A stretch of DNA of 64,000 bases, taken from assembly GCF_000196615.1 (NCBI RefSeq), contig NC_014306.1:1922001-1986000 (forward strand), in the 5' to 3' direction. Every line of letters starts with the position of its first letter. Position 1 is the first letter of the stretch. The notes beneath the pieces were generated by a model that did not search any database, was not told the DNA's origin, and saw only the letters and a program-made list of their open reading frames with translations. This DNA is from Erwinia billingiae Eb661 (lineage in GTDB: Bacteria; Pseudomonadota; Gammaproteobacteria; Enterobacterales; Enterobacteriaceae). The position numbers were made by a program, and so were the translations under genes. Shown here one piece after another: positions 53,312 to 63,599 of this stretch.

Positions 53312-54943
53312 ATGAGCAGTTTACGCATAAATAAAACCTTATTACCGCTGGCAGCAGCGGCGATACTGCTGCTGGTGGGGCAGCCTGTCGCCCTGGCGGA
53401 TCCAGCGCCGGCGCGGGTGGCAGGGCATAATCAGGACGGCGGCACGCTGGTTTACCTGCACGAGCAGGAGCCGCCGTGCCTGTGGGGTGGATGGGTGCAG
53501 CAGGCCTATCTGTCGCGGCAGGTATTCGATTATCTGGTCAGTTTTGATCACGGTAAAATACGTCCCTGGCTGGCAACCGACTGGACGGAATCAGCGGATC
53601 GCAAAACCATTACCTTTCATTTACGCAAAGACGTTAAATTTACCGATGGCGATAAATTTAATGCCGCTGCGGTGGTCGCTAATTATTCCGCGTGGACTAA
53701 AGGTATTGGCTGGCACGGTTTTACCTATATGACCGGGTTAACTAAAGTCGATGATTATACCGTTGAGTTACATTTATCTGAGCCCAATCCAGAAATTTAT
53801 AACGTGCTGGCGAATGGGCATTATGGTTTCCAGTCACCGGATTCCATTGCGCATAACAGCAGTGAGCAAAAATGCCTGAAACCGGTCGGGACAGGCCCAT
53901 GGAAAGTGGAAAAATGGGTCAGAGGCGAAGGCATCAGCTTTGTCCGCAACGATGATTATCACTGGGCACCGCCAAACGCCCGGCACAATGGCCCGGCCTA
54001 TATAAAGCATCTGGAATGGAAATTTGTGCCGGATGCCACCACCCGCTGGGGTGCGCTGGTCAGCGGCGGCGCAGACGTGATTTACCAGCCACCTTCCGCG
54101 CAGTGGCACGCGCTGCAACGGGACTATCAAACCCTGTCATACGTGGCCACCGGCCGGCCACAGGCCTTTTCATTCAACGTTCAGCGCGGCCCCTTTACCG
54201 ATCGGCGGGTACGTCAGGCCTTTGCCTATGCGCTGGATCGCCAGCAGATTGTCAAAACGGTGTTTAAGGGGGCGGTGCCGTATGAAGGCAACGGATCCCT
54301 GAGTAAAAGCACGCCGCTGTATCTTAACGTCGACAATCGTTATTCGCTCAATGTTGCCAAAGCCAATGCGCTGCTGGATCAGGCTGGCTGGACCGGACGC
54401 GATGCCGAAGGCTATCGGGTGAAGGACGGCGAGTCGCTGGTTGCCAGGCTGCCCTTTATTCAGGCGATTATCGATCAGGAAGGCGCGCTGATGCTGCAGG
54501 CGGTGCAGGATCAGGTTAAGCAGGTCGGTATCAAACTGGTGCTGATCCCGCTGACGCAAACCGAAGGCTTTGCCGGCGCGAAGTCGCGACCGGCGGATAA
54601 GGAGATCAGCTTTGGTTACTGGGTCTGGCCGTCTCCGAACATTCTCGACATCGTCTATAACGCGACGCTTGCCGGCGCGTTCAACGGTAATAACACCAGT
54701 TTCTTCAATAACCCGCAGGTTGAGTCACAGATCCTCGACGCACAACGCGAACCCGATCCTGCCCTTCGTCGCCAGAAATTCGATGTGTTGCAAAAGTGGT
54801 TTGACGATCAGGCGATTGCCATCGGGGGATACAACTTCACTTACAACGTCGCAATAGCCAATAACGTCCGGGGCATCTGGCAGGACAGCGGCAATGGCTT
54901 ACTGAATTCCAACGACGCCTACTTCGTGCAGGAGAAGCCATGA
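53312..54943 (+). CDS. ABC transporter substrate-binding protein, peptide/opine/nickel type (family 5)
   Basis: A 543-residue periplasmic binding protein. The signal peptide ends around VALA/DPAP. The family 5 pattern follows: LVYLHEQEPPCLWGG, WLATDWTESADRKTITFHLRKDVKFTDGDKFNAAAVVANY, and GPFTDRRVRQAFAYALDRQQIV. It would bind the oxidised or sulfur-containing compound handled by the downstream enzymes. GGGGAAAG lies about 13 bases before the ATG. It heads a five-gene operon with overlapping stops and starts. Confidence 0.9.
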   Translation: MSSLRINKTLLPLAAAAILLLVGQPVALADPAPARVAGHNQDGGTLVYLHEQEPPCLWGGWVQQAYLSRQVFDYLVSFDHGKIRPWLATDWTESADRKTITFHLRKDVKFTDGDKFNAAAVVANYSAWTKGIGWHGFTYMTGLTKVDDYTVELHLSEPNPEIYNVLANGHYGFQSPDSIAHNSSEQKCLKPVGTGPWKVEKWVRGEGISFVRNDDYHWAPPNARHNGPAYIKHLEWKFVPDATTRWGALVSGGADVIYQPPSAQWHALQRDYQTLSYVATGRPQAFSFNVQRGPFTDRRVRQAFAYALDRQQIVKTVFKGAVPYEGNGSLSKSTPLYLNVDNRYSLNVAKANALLDQAGWTGRDAEGYRVKDGESLVARLPFIQAIIDQEGALMLQAVQDQVKQVGIKLVLIPLTQTEGFAGAKSRPADKEISFGYWVWPSPNILDIVYNATLAGAFNGNNTSFFNNPQVESQILDAQREPDPALRRQKFDVLQKWFDDQAIAIGGYNFTYNVAIANNVRGIWQDSGNGLLNSNDAYFVQEKP

Positions 54944-55953
54944 CCGATCTTATTTCATCGGGGAATCAACCGACCGCCAGCCAGGGATCGGGCGACACTT
55001 CGGTTAAACACCGCAGCCTGTGGCGCCGCATTTTGGTGAGGATGGGCTCGGCACTGTTTGTGCTGTGGGGCACGATCACCGTGACCTTTGTCGTGCTATC
55101 GATTCTGCCCGGCGACCGCGCCACGATTTTGCTCAACATCACCTCAGGGCAGGTGATTGAACGCACCCCGGCGGAGCTTGCGCCGATCAACGCGCTGTAT
55201 GGATTCGATAAACCAATTACCGAACAGTACCTGAGCTACTTCTGGCGTCTGGTGCACGGCGATTTTGGCTTTTCGTTCGAGCTACAGCGCCCGGTGGTGC
55301 ATGTGATTGCCGAACAGCTGATTCCTACCTTTACTCTGGCGATTGCGGCACTGCTGCTGGCGTGGGTGATTGCCATTCCCTGGACGCTGCTGACGGCGGG
55401 GCGCAGCGCCAGGCTGGGGGCATTGGGTTCGGCGGTGGAGACGATAATGGCCGGGCTGCCGCAGTACTGGATTGGCATCCTGCTGCTGATTGTATTTGCC
55501 ATCGATCTGCGCTGGTTCCCGGTGGTGGGAGGCGACAGTCTGTACGGCACCTTACTGCCGGCGATTACCCTCGCCATCCCGCTGGCCGGATTTCTTGGCC
55601 ACGCCCTGCGGGGAGAGTTTGAGCGCAACATGCAGGAGCCCTTTGTGCTGTCTGCGCGTGCGCGCGGCATGAGTCTGCGCAGGGTCAAACTGCATCACGT
55701 CCTGCGCCATGCGCTGATCCCGGCGATTACCCTCAGCGGTTGGGCGATCGGCAATTTACTCTCCGGCGCGGTGCTGGTGGAGGCGGTGTTTGCCCGTCCC
55801 GGCCTCGGCAACGTGCTGGTCAATGCGGTCAGCAATAAGGATTTCGCGCTGGTATCGGGGATCGTCATCCTGATCAGCTTTCTCTATATCGTTATTAATC
55901 TGGCGGTCGACCTGATCTATTTGATCGTCGATCCGCGACTGCGAGGCCACTGA
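54940..55953 (+). CDS. ABC transporter permease (DppB/OppB type)
   Basis: A 337-residue inner-membrane permease with the DppB features: first helix followed by LPGDRATILLNITSG, a large periplasmic loop, and the EAA motif ARARGMSLRRVKLHHVLRHALIP. It forms the channel with the next gene's product. It overlaps the binding protein by ATGA and ends TGATG with the next gene. The first 35 residues before the helix are longer than usual. Confidence 0.9.
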   Translation: MTDLISSGNQPTASQGSGDTSVKHRSLWRRILVRMGSALFVLWGTITVTFVVLSILPGDRATILLNITSGQVIERTPAELAPINALYGFDKPITEQYLSYFWRLVHGDFGFSFELQRPVVHVIAEQLIPTFTLAIAALLLAWVIAIPWTLLTAGRSARLGALGSAVETIMAGLPQYWIGILLLIVFAIDLRWFPVVGGDSLYGTLLPAITLAIPLAGFLGHALRGEFERNMQEPFVLSARARGMSLRRVKLHHVLRHALIPAITLSGWAIGNLLSGAVLVEAVFARPGLGNVLVNAVSNKDFALVSGIVILISFLYIVINLAVDLIYLIVDPRLRGH

Positions 55954-56834
55954 TGACCAGCCATATTTCCGATTTTTCAGACGCGAAGGCCGGGCACGTC
56001 CCGCGTCAGCGTTTGCGGCGCGCCCTGACGGTGATACCGCTTTCCACCGCAGTGTCGCTGATGGTTGCGCTGTTCTTTATCGCCGCCGCCTTATCGCCGT
56101 CACTGCTCGCGACCCATGACCCGTTCAGCACCGATTTGCTTAATGCGCTGCAAGCCCCGTCCTTCGCCCACTGGCTGGGCACCGATGATATTGGCCGCGA
56201 TCTCTACAGCCGCATCATCTGGGGCACGCGCCAGTCGCTGGCGATCGGGCTGGGAGCGATGGCCATTGCGTTGGTGGGCGCGATCGTCCTCGGGTTCAGC
56301 GCCGCGCTGGCACCGCGCTGGATTGCCGGGCCGGTTAACCGCCTGCTGGAAATTCTGCTGGCGTTTCCCACGCTGTTACTGGCGTTGCTGTTTGTGGCGC
56401 TGCTGGGTCCTTCCGCCAGCAGCCTGCTGATTTCGGTAGGGATTGGTACCGCGCCGGGCTATGCACGGCTGGTGCGTGCCCAGGCACTAAAGGTGCGGCA
56501 GTCCGGTTACGTCGAGGCCGCGCGGGCGTTGGGGCATCCCTGGCACCGGCTGTTTTTACAGCATATCGCGCCAAATGCCTTTCGCCCGCTGGTGTCGCTG
56601 GTGGCGCTGGGCATCGGTCAGTCGGTGGTTTGGGCATCCGGGTTATCTTTCCTTGGGCTGGGTGTGGTACCGCCGTCGCCAGAGTGGGGCGCGTTACTGG
56701 AAGCCGGAAAAATCAACGTCACCGTGGCCTGGTGGCTGGAAGTACTGCCGGGGATCGCCATCGTACTGGTGGCGCTCTCCTTCACCCAGATTGGTCGTTA
56801 CCTGCAACAGCGGGCAGAAGGAGAATCGCGCTGA
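55953..56834 (+). CDS. ABC transporter permease (DppC/OppC type)
   Basis: A 293-residue permease with the OppC N-terminal domain, the LGTDDIGRDLYSRIIWGTRQSL block and the EAA loop VEAARALGHPWHRLFLQHIAPN. It pairs with the DppB-type protein. One-base overlaps (TGATG) link it to the genes on both sides. Confidence 0.9.
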   Translation: MTSHISDFSDAKAGHVPRQRLRRALTVIPLSTAVSLMVALFFIAAALSPSLLATHDPFSTDLLNALQAPSFAHWLGTDDIGRDLYSRIIWGTRQSLAIGLGAMAIALVGAIVLGFSAALAPRWIAGPVNRLLEILLAFPTLLLALLFVALLGPSASSLLISVGIGTAPGYARLVRAQALKVRQSGYVEAARALGHPWHRLFLQHIAPNAFRPLVSLVALGIGQSVVWASGLSFLGLGVVPPSPEWGALLEAGKINVTVAWWLEVLPGIAIVLVALSFTQIGRYLQQRAEGESR

Positions 56835-58513
56835 TGAGCAAGCAAAACGAAAGTCAGGCCATCCCGCGCGGCGTCACCGACACCATCATTGATGTCCGGG
56901 GACTCAACGTCTGGACGGCGGGCGAAGGCAGCCCGCGCCGGCACATTGTGAAGGATGTCAGTTTCGCCCTGCAACGGGGCCAGTGCGTGGCGCTGGTCGG
57001 CGAGTCCGGATCGGGCAAGAGCGTCACCGCGCGATCGCTGGTGGGGCTGGCCGGGGAACAGCTGCAGGTGCAGGCCGGGACCCTCACGCTTGATGGCGAG
57101 ACGCTGCTCGATCGCAGTGACGGTTGGTGGCAGCAGGTGCGCGGGGTCAGGGTGGGATTCATCCTGCAGGACGCGCTGGTGTCACTGGATCCGCTGCGGC
57201 CGGTAGGCAAAGAGATTGCCGAAGCGCTTTCGTTACACGGTTGGGGAAACCGGACGACCCGCCCGCAAAAGGTCGAGGCGCTGCTCGAAGAGGTTGGCGT
57301 GCCTGAACCGGCCTTCCGCGCCAGCCAGCGGCCGGACGAACTTTCTGGCGGCCTGCGTCAACGCGCGCTGATCGCCTCGGCGATTGCGTTGCATCCCGAC
57401 GTGCTGATTGCTGATGAGCCGACCACCGCGCTGGACGTCACGGTGCAGGCGCAGGTGCTGGAGGTGCTGAGGCAGATGCTGGATCGCGGCACCAGCATTA
57501 TTCTGATCAGCCATGACCTGGCGGTGGTGGCGAAAATTGCCGACCACATTCTGGTGATGCAGGGCGGCACGCTGGTGGAATCGGGCACGGTCGAACAGGT
57601 CCTGCAACGCCCGCAGCATGCCTATACCCAGGGCCTGATCAACGCCATACCCAGCGAACACACCAAAGGGCAGCGGCTGTCTGCGGGCGACAGGGTGGTC
57701 GCGGTCGCGCAACCGGCAACGGCGGCGAATGCGTCGGCAGAATGGCTGCTTGAAGCGCGGAATATCGTCAAAGGCTTTAAGGGACACCGCGTGGTGTCGG
57801 ACGTCTCCTTTACCCTCGGGCGCGGCGAAACGCTCGGCATTGTGGGGGAATCCGGCTCGGGCAAAACCACCCTGTCGCGGATTGCGCTGGCGTTAGTGCA
57901 GCCGGACAGCGGTGAGATCCTGTTTCGCGGCCAGCCCTGGAGCCATGCTTCAGCGCGGGAACAGCGGGCAATTCGCCGCCATATTTCGGTGGTCTATCAG
58001 GATCCGCTTTCCTCTTTTGATCCGCGCTGGCGGGTGTCACAGATTCTGCTCGATGCCATTGCCCTCGGGCCGGCGATCCCCGGACAGACCGCGACGCAAC
58101 GGGCGTTAAGCCTGCTGGCGTCGGTGGGGCTGGGGCCAGAACATATGGCGCAAAAGCCGGCTCGGTTATCGGGTGGCCAGCGCCAGCGCGTGGCCATTGC
58201 ACGGGCCATTGCCACCCAACCGCAGGTGATTGTGCTCGACGAAGCGGTGTCGGCGCTGGATGTGACCATTCAGGCGCAGATCCTCGATTTGCTGAGCGAT
58301 TTACAGCAGCAGCTGGGCGTGAGCTACCTGTTTATCTCCCACGATCTCGGGGTGATCCACCATATGAGCGACCGGGTGCTGGTAATGCAAAACGGCGTCG
58401 CGGTGGAACAGGGCACCGCCAGCGAGATCTTCTATCGTCCGCGCCATCCTTATACGCAAAAGTTACTCGCCTCGTTGCCACGGCTGCAGGCGGCGGAATT
58501 CGCCCACCACTAA
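56834..58513 (+). CDS. Dual ATP-binding protein of the peptide/opine importer (DppD-DppF fusion)
   Basis: A 559-residue protein with two complete ATPase domains. The first has Walker [14 protein letters not shown], signature LSGGLRQR and Walker [15 protein letters not shown]; the second, from about residue 310, has [19 protein letters not shown] and [14 protein letters not shown]. The oligopeptide linker (HPYTQKLL) is present at the C-terminus. It energises both permeases. The start at 56834 overlaps the previous stop by one base. Note the second Walker B has DEA in place of DEP. Confidence 0.92.
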   Translation: MSKQNESQAIPRGVTDTIIDVRGLNVWTAGEGSPRRHIVKDVSFALQRGQCVALVGESGSGKSVTARSLVGLAGEQLQVQAGTLTLDGETLLDRSDGWWQQVRGVRVGFILQDALVSLDPLRPVGKEIAEALSLHGWGNRTTRPQKVEALLEEVGVPEPAFRASQRPDELSGGLRQRALIASAIALHPDVLIADEPTTALDVTVQAQVLEVLRQMLDRGTSIILISHDLAVVAKIADHILVMQGGTLVESGTVEQVLQRPQHAYTQGLINAIPSEHTKGQRLSAGDRVVAVAQPATAANASAEWLLEARNIVKGFKGHRVVSDVSFTLGRGETLGIVGESGSGKTTLSRIALALVQPDSGEILFRGQPWSHASAREQRAIRRHISVVYQDPLSSFDPRWRVSQILLDAIALGPAIPGQTATQRALSLLASVGLGPEHMAQKPARLSGGQRQRVAIARAIATQPQVIVLDEAVSALDVTIQAQILDLLSDLQQQLGVSYLFISHDLGVIHHMSDRVLVMQNGVAVEQGTASEIFYRPRHPYTQKLLASLPRLQAAEFAHH

Positions 58514-58526
58514 AACGGGAGCCATA

Positions 58527-59906
58527 ATGTCACGCGAACTGATTTATAACGGTTTTTTGCATCTGACGCCGAACCACCACAGCCATGGTTACTGGCGCAC
58601 CACCGAAGGCCAGGTCCAGTACGGCTATAACCAGCTGGATGAATACGTCAAAACGGTGAAAACGCTGGAAAAAGGGCGCTTTGATACGCTGTTTATCGCC
58701 GATGTGGTGGGGGTGTATGATGCCGACTTTGGCGACGGTAAAACCACCATCCGGGCAGGCACGCAGTTTCCCGAGCCGGACCCGATCACCATTGTGTCTG
58801 CGCTGGGGCTGGTGACCGAGCATCTGGGGATTGTGGTCACCAGCAACGTGATTCAGGCCCATCCGTTTTCATTTGCCCGCCAGATCTCCTCGCTGGATGA
58901 ATTCACCCGCGGGCGTATCGGCTGGAATATCGTCACCTCCTATTTATCGAACGGGTTCCGCAACTACGGCTTCAATGACATCGTGCCGCACGATGAACGC
59001 TATGAATGGGCGCAGGAATATCTCGATGTCGCCTATAAGCTGTGGGAACTCTCCTGGGAGAATGGCGCGGTACTGCACGATCCGGCCACCAACCGCTTCT
59101 TCGATCCGGATAAAATCCACAAGATTAACCACGTCGGCAAACGCTATCGCGTCGAGGGGCCGCACATTGTCGAGCCTTCGCCACAGCGTAGCCCGGTGTT
59201 CTTCCAGGCCGGTAACTCTGAAGCGGGCAGGCGGTTTGCAGCGCGCAATGCCGAGGTGACGTTCCTGCCGTCACAAACCCCGGAGACCGCGCGCAAAGAT
59301 ATCGCTATTCTGAATCGCGAGCTGATTAACTATGGCCGCCAGGCGGAAGATTTGAAAAAGCTGGTGTCGCTGTCAACGGTGATCGGCTCGACCGAGGAAG
59401 AGGCCAAACGCAAGCAGCAGCATCTGTTCGATAATATTGATATCAATGCCCTGCAGGGCTTTTACAGCGGCGGTTCGGGGATCGATTTATCCAGTATCGA
59501 TCCCGATACGCCGCTGACCGAGCTCAGCCGTCAGGAGCAGTTCAGCCAGCATATGCGATCCAAATTCCGCATTGCGGTCGATGCGGATTACGGTCAGGGC
59601 CGCGTGCTCACCTGGCGCGAATACCTGCTGCAACATGCGTTACTGCCAGGACGTTTTGCCGGCACGCCGGAACAAATCGCCGATAAGGTGCAGCAGTATG
59701 CGGACGCGGGTGTCGACGGCTTTAACGTGGTGCCGGTCACCACGCTGGGCTGGTGGGATGAATGGGTTGAGCATGTGGTGCCGGTGCTACAAAAGCGCGG
59801 ACTGGCGCGCAAAGAATACCGGCCTGGCACCCTGCGCGAGAAACTCTTTGGTAAAGAGAGCCAGCTACCGGCGACGCATCCACAGAGAAAGCTGACGCTG
59901 GATTAA
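58527..59906 (+). CDS. LLM-class flavin monooxygenase, NtaA/SnaA/DszA/SfnG-like
   Basis: A 459-residue FMNH2-dependent monooxygenase of the nitrilotriacetate/dibenzothiophene-sulfone type. Family blocks are HGYWRT, FDTLFIADVVGVY, the EPDPITIVSALGLVTEHLGIVVTSNVIQAHPFSFARQISSLDEFTRGRIGWNIVTSYL core, and the C-terminal FNVVPVTTLGWWDEWVEHVVPVLQKRGL. These enzymes cleave C-S or C-N bonds. It follows the ATPase by 13 bases with CGGGAG before the ATG. No flavin reductase partner is in this operon. Confidence 0.88.
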   Translation: MSRELIYNGFLHLTPNHHSHGYWRTTEGQVQYGYNQLDEYVKTVKTLEKGRFDTLFIADVVGVYDADFGDGKTTIRAGTQFPEPDPITIVSALGLVTEHLGIVVTSNVIQAHPFSFARQISSLDEFTRGRIGWNIVTSYLSNGFRNYGFNDIVPHDERYEWAQEYLDVAYKLWELSWENGAVLHDPATNRFFDPDKIHKINHVGKRYRVEGPHIVEPSPQRSPVFFQAGNSEAGRRFAARNAEVTFLPSQTPETARKDIAILNRELINYGRQAEDLKKLVSLSTVIGSTEEEAKRKQQHLFDNIDINALQGFYSGGSGIDLSSIDPDTPLTELSRQEQFSQHMRSKFRIAVDADYGQGRVLTWREYLLQHALLPGRFAGTPEQIADKVQQYADAGVDGFNVVPVTTLGWWDEWVEHVVPVLQKRGLARKEYRPGTLREKLFGKESQLPATHPQRKLTLD

Positions 59907-59955
59907 CAGAACCGGCTGCGGAGTGCTAAGCGTCGCAGCCGATTATTGAACGCGT

Positions 59956-61179
59956 TTAAGAGGCGACACCAATACGCCATTGCGGCGGCGGCAAGGTGCC
60001 GTTCACCGCAAAATCGCCGACGATACGGTCTTTATAGATGCGGGGATTGTGGGAGGAGAGGGTGCGCGCATTGCGCCAGAACCGATCTAACGACAGCGGA
60101 TTCAGGGTGGCGGATGCGCCTAACGCATCGAATAAAATGGTGGCGGCATTCAGCAGCAGATCGGTCACCACATTCAGCGATTGTGACACCTCGATCTCAG
60201 CGATGGCGTTGGCCTGCACTTCCGCCGGTTCATCGCCGGCATAGCGACTGTCGTAGGCCCGCTGCAGCGCCTCGGCCGTTTTCAGCACAATCGCGCCGCT
60301 GGTATAGGCCGCACCGCGCAGTTTGCCGACCACCGCCAGGATCTGCGGATCCTGCGCGGCCCGGGCGGCGTTGCCATTGCTGTAGGTGCGTTTGCGGGTG
60401 GCCACGTTTTCAGCCACTTCCCGGCTGAGCTGGCGGCCAAGGCCCGCAAGAGTCGCGAGGTGAACCAGCTGATAAAATGCCGGGGAGTATTTGAATTTAT
60501 CCTCGTCGTAGATATCGCTTTCATCCACCACCACGTTATTAAACACCGACGTGCCGCTGGCGGTGAGCCGTTGACCAAACCCATTCCAGTCATCAACCAC
60601 CGTCACACCGGGTGCCGAGCGTGAAACGGTGATCGCCAGCGTTTTCCCCGTCTCATCACTGATGCCGACGTCAATCCAGTCAGAATAGAGCGAGCCGGTG
60701 GTGTAGAACTTTTTGCCATCTATGCGCCACTGATTGCCAATCTGTTCAAGCCGCGTCGAAAACGCCGACTGCTGCACGTCACCGGCTTCGCTCCAGGCCG
60801 GGCCGACGATATCACCGCGGCCCAGTCGCGGTAACCAGGTTTCGCGTCGTCGGGGGTTATCACTGTTCAGCACATTTTCGACAAACCCCAAATGACCGCG
60901 TATCGACTGGACCAGATTTGAATCAGCTTCGCCGAGCTCAATTAACAAATTAAACAGCTCAGGTAAGGAAATACCGCTGCCGCCATATTCTTGCGGTACG
61001 CGCAATGCTGTGAAACCACTCTCTTTTAACCACTGAATCTGTTCGAAAGGTAATTCACGGTTTATTTCCCGTTCAATCGCGCCGTCGCGAATTCTGGTAA
61101 AGAGTGGCCTGAAACGTTCCGCCAGTTGCTCATAATCAGGCGTTGGGCCTGCCCCCCAGGCTGCATCAATTTGCGACAT
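59956..61179 (-). CDS. Acyl-CoA-dehydrogenase-fold flavin monooxygenase, SfnB/DszC-like
   Basis: A 407-residue protein with the acyl-CoA dehydrogenase fold: N-terminal helical domain (FTALRVPQEYGGSGISLPELFNLLIELGEADSNLVQSIRGHLGF), central beta domain with IVGPAWSEAGDVQQ, and a C-terminal four-helix bundle. The SfnB/DszC branch uses FMNH2 and oxygen on sulfur compounds and does not act on acyl-CoA. It is encoded opposite the LLM gene with 49 bases between the stops, so expression is separate; a shared pathway for sulfur release is inferred. Confidence 0.85.
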   Translation of the reverse strand: MSQIDAAWGAGPTPDYEQLAERFRPLFTRIRDGAIEREINRELPFEQIQWLKESGFTALRVPQEYGGSGISLPELFNLLIELGEADSNLVQSIRGHLGFVENVLNSDNPRRRETWLPRLGRGDIVGPAWSEAGDVQQSAFSTRLEQIGNQWRIDGKKFYTTGSLYSDWIDVGISDETGKTLAITVSRSAPGVTVVDDWNGFGQRLTASGTSVFNNVVVDESDIYDEDKFKYSPAFYQLVHLATLAGLGRQLSREVAENVATRKRTYSNGNAARAAQDPQILAVVGKLRGAAYTSGAIVLKTAEALQRAYDSRYAGDEPAEVQANAIAEIEVSQSLNVVTDLLLNAATILFDALGASATLNPLSLDRFWRNARTLSSHNPRIYKDRIVGDFAVNGTLPPPQWRIGVAS

Positions 61180-61682
61180 GCTGATCCCTTATCGTTAATT
61201 CGCGCTAAACGGTTTTAGCAAACGCCATACCATTGATTAATCTACTGATATTAAATGTGAAAGTGATTTGGCTGGCGAGTCGGTGACGGTTGAAATTAGG
61301 CAACCGTTACCGCGCTGTCGGTATTCAAACTGTAAAGGGGTTGGTGAAGAATAAACAGGTAGAAATAATCATAAGCTAAATCAATACGCAGATTAGTATT
61401 CAGAATTTGGCCACTATCTATAAATCAAATGAAGGATTAGGGTGAGGGCAGCTTAAACGGTGACCCACCGCGAAGGGCACAAGATTAAAAAAATCATTTG
61501 CTGTTTATTCCTCTTTTCAAAATGAAAAGGGGATTTGCTATTGCAAAATTGTTACCCGTTAAGGTAACCCGTTCCTGCCAGAGGAAACGGGCCGTCTCGT
61601 ATGGCTCGCACAAACCATCCGCCATCCCGCACCTTCAGGTGTCGCGATGGCTTGCGCGCCAAAATTCTGAACGAGGTGACCT
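61180..61682. other. Hairpin-rich leader and promoter interval before the Ig-like gene
   Basis: About 500 bases without a gene. On the plus strand three structures lie before the start codon: GTTACC/GGTAAC (61551-61556, 61563-61568), CCCGTT/AACGGG at about 61567-61591 with an internal CCT/AGG, and GCCATC/GATGGC (61621-61626, 61646-61651) enclosing CACCT/AGGTG. The region to the left contains the divergent promoter of the SfnB-like gene. I see no match to a known riboswitch. Confidence 0.55.
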
Positions 61683-63599
61683 ATGTCCCAACGCGTTGAC
61701 TACCGTGCTCTGCGTCTGGAGTCTGTTTTCCAGAATGCGGTCAGCAACTATGCTGCCGCCGAAACCACGGAACCTGCATCATCCAGCCGCCTGGCGGTAC
61801 CCACCCTCACGCCGGAAATGGCCAGCAGCCTGAGTGCGCCCGGCATCAATACCCTGGCGGTCAGCACGGTGGATACCGATGCGCCTGCACCGTTGCGCCC
61901 TTATGAACCGGTCGCCAGCGATGGCGTGATTGCCGCCTGGGAAGCCAGCCACCGTATTCATCTGCGTGGCCGGGCAGAAGGCGAGGCCGGTTCGACCGTC
62001 ACCCTGAGCTTTAACGATCAAAGCTGGACCAGTACCGTCAACAAGTGGGGTTACTGGAACGCCTCGATGCCGCCAGAGGTGCTGAAAGGCTTGTCCGACG
62101 GCAATTACAGCCTGAAGCTGACCATCACCGATAAAGCCGGCAACCACACCGATACCAACGTGGATTTTGGCCTGTATGTTGATAAGACCATCAAGCCGAC
62201 CCTGACGGTGGACGCCATCAGCGGCGATAACGCCATCAACGTCGCCGAAAGCATTTATGGCGTGGACATCAGCGGCACCTCAACGCATATGGCCAACCAC
62301 AACAAAGTTACCCTGACGCTGGGCGCCGCGACCGTCACCGCTTTAGTCAATGCTGACGGCAGCTGGACCGGCCACTTTACCACCGAGCAATTGCTGGCAA
62401 TGCAGGATGGCCTGCACAGTCTGACCCTGACCGCGGTTGATGCGAATGGCAAAACCAGCACCGTCAGCCACGATCTGACGTTAATCACCCATATGACCAG
62501 CGTGCCAGAAATCCACTTCGACAAGGTCACGGATGACAATGTGATCAACCTGGCGGAGAGCCAACACGATCTGCTGTTGAGCGGCTCACTGTCTGCCGTG
62601 GCGTTGGGTCAGTCGCTGATCCTGAAAGGTAGCGATGGTCACGAGCATGCCGCAACCATTGATGCTCAGGGACACTGGCAGGTGCTGATCGCCGCGGCCG
62701 ACGTGGCCGGATTTATTAAAAATGGTGAGATCCACGCCTGGTATCATGACGGGGCCAATAACTATACCGATATGGCGCAAGAGCTGAATGTGGTCACCCA
62801 GCTGACGCCGGTTTATTACGAGATGGATATCGGCGGTGACATGATCCTGAACTATCAGGAAGCACAGCAGGATTTGAGTTTCTATATTGAAGGCGTGACC
62901 TCGCTGGACATCAACGGCAAAACCTACCAGCCGGACAGTGGCGGAATGATCACCTTACCGAGCGCCGATCTGCTGGCGCTGGCGGAAGGGCCGGTGACCG
63001 CCAGTGCCCATCGCTCGGATCAATATGGCAACAGCGACACGCAAACCCTGAGCGACTTTTTTGACGTCGCGACCCACAATTTACCGACGCTGACGCTGGA
63101 TACCGCGTTTGCGGATCACGTTATCGGTGCGGATGATGTCAATACCTGGCATCTGTTGCAGGGCAGTTCAACCCATCTTGATGCGGGCAGTACGGTGACC
63201 TTAACCCTTGGCGATCAAAGCTACAGCGCGGCGGTTAAAGCCGATGGCAAATGGGCGCTGACCATTCTTGCCGGACAGCTGGCGCCGCTGGATGACGGGG
63301 ACTATGTCATTAAGGTGACGGCACATGACAGCGCCGGCAACCAGGCCTCGGCCAGCGAAAATGTCACCGTAGCGTCCCACGAAACCGCGCTGAATATGGA
63401 TCATTTACTGGCGTTTTACGCGCCGACGGTTGCTCAGGATGATGGGGCAACGGTGAGTTCATCGCCCGTGACGGCCAGCGTGGCCACGGACACCACGGCC
63501 AGTTCCGCCAGCCATATCCCGGCCGAAAGTACGCTGGTTAACGACTCACCTTATACGCTGGCTGACCACTTATTACAGCACCCGGCAGTGATGGTGTAA
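61683..63599 (+). CDS. Ig-like repeat protein, adhesin-like, of unknown secretion route
   Basis: A 638-residue protein built from about five 95-100 residue Ig-like modules (approx. 80-168, 169-268, 269-365, 366-465, 466-570), each with a repeating sequence such as GDNAINVAES, DDNVINLAES and GSTVTLTLGDQSYSAAVKADGKW. The first 70 residues are Ser/Ala/Thr-rich and the last 60 are likewise low-complexity. There is no signal peptide and no RTX nonapeptide, which is unusual for a free-standing adhesin; large BapA/SiiE-type adhesins use a C-terminal type I signal. The fourth module is divergent. GAGGTGACCT precedes the ATG. No type I exporter is encoded in the window. A surface or matrix role is inferred only. 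Confidence 0.75.
   Translation: MSQRVDYRALRLESVFQNAVSNYAAAETTEPASSSRLAVPTLTPEMASSLSAPGINTLAVSTVDTDAPAPLRPYEPVASDGVIAAWEASHRIHLRGRAEGEAGSTVTLSFNDQSWTSTVNKWGYWNASMPPEVLKGLSDGNYSLKLTITDKAGNHTDTNVDFGLYVDKTIKPTLTVDAISGDNAINVAESIYGVDISGTSTHMANHNKVTLTLGAATVTALVNADGSWTGHFTTEQLLAMQDGLHSLTLTAVDANGKTSTVSHDLTLITHMTSVPEIHFDKVTDDNVINLAESQHDLLLSGSLSAVALGQSLILKGSDGHEHAATIDAQGHWQVLIAAADVAGFIKNGEIHAWYHDGANNYTDMAQELNVVTQLTPVYYEMDIGGDMILNYQEAQQDLSFYIEGVTSLDINGKTYQPDSGGMITLPSADLLALAEGPVTASAHRSDQYGNSDTQTLSDFFDVATHNLPTLTLDTAFADHVIGADDVNTWHLLQGSSTHLDAGSTVTLTLGDQSYSAAVKADGKWALTILAGQLAPLDDGDYVIKVTAHDSAGNQASASENVTVASHETALNMDHLLAFYAPTVAQDDGATVSSSPVTASVATDTTASSASHIPAESTLVNDSPYTLADHLLQHPAVMV

Noticed and set aside
61551..61682. 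Possible cyclic-di-GMP (GEMM) riboswitch in the leader of the Ig-like gene
   Set aside because: A CACAAACCAT stretch recalls part of the motif, but the conserved core, the second helix and the tetraloop-receptor pattern are not present.
61498..61833. 111-codon plus-strand frame overlapping the start of the Ig-like gene
   Set aside because: It is out of frame with the Ig-like gene, covers the hairpin leader, and reads as basic low-complexity sequence.
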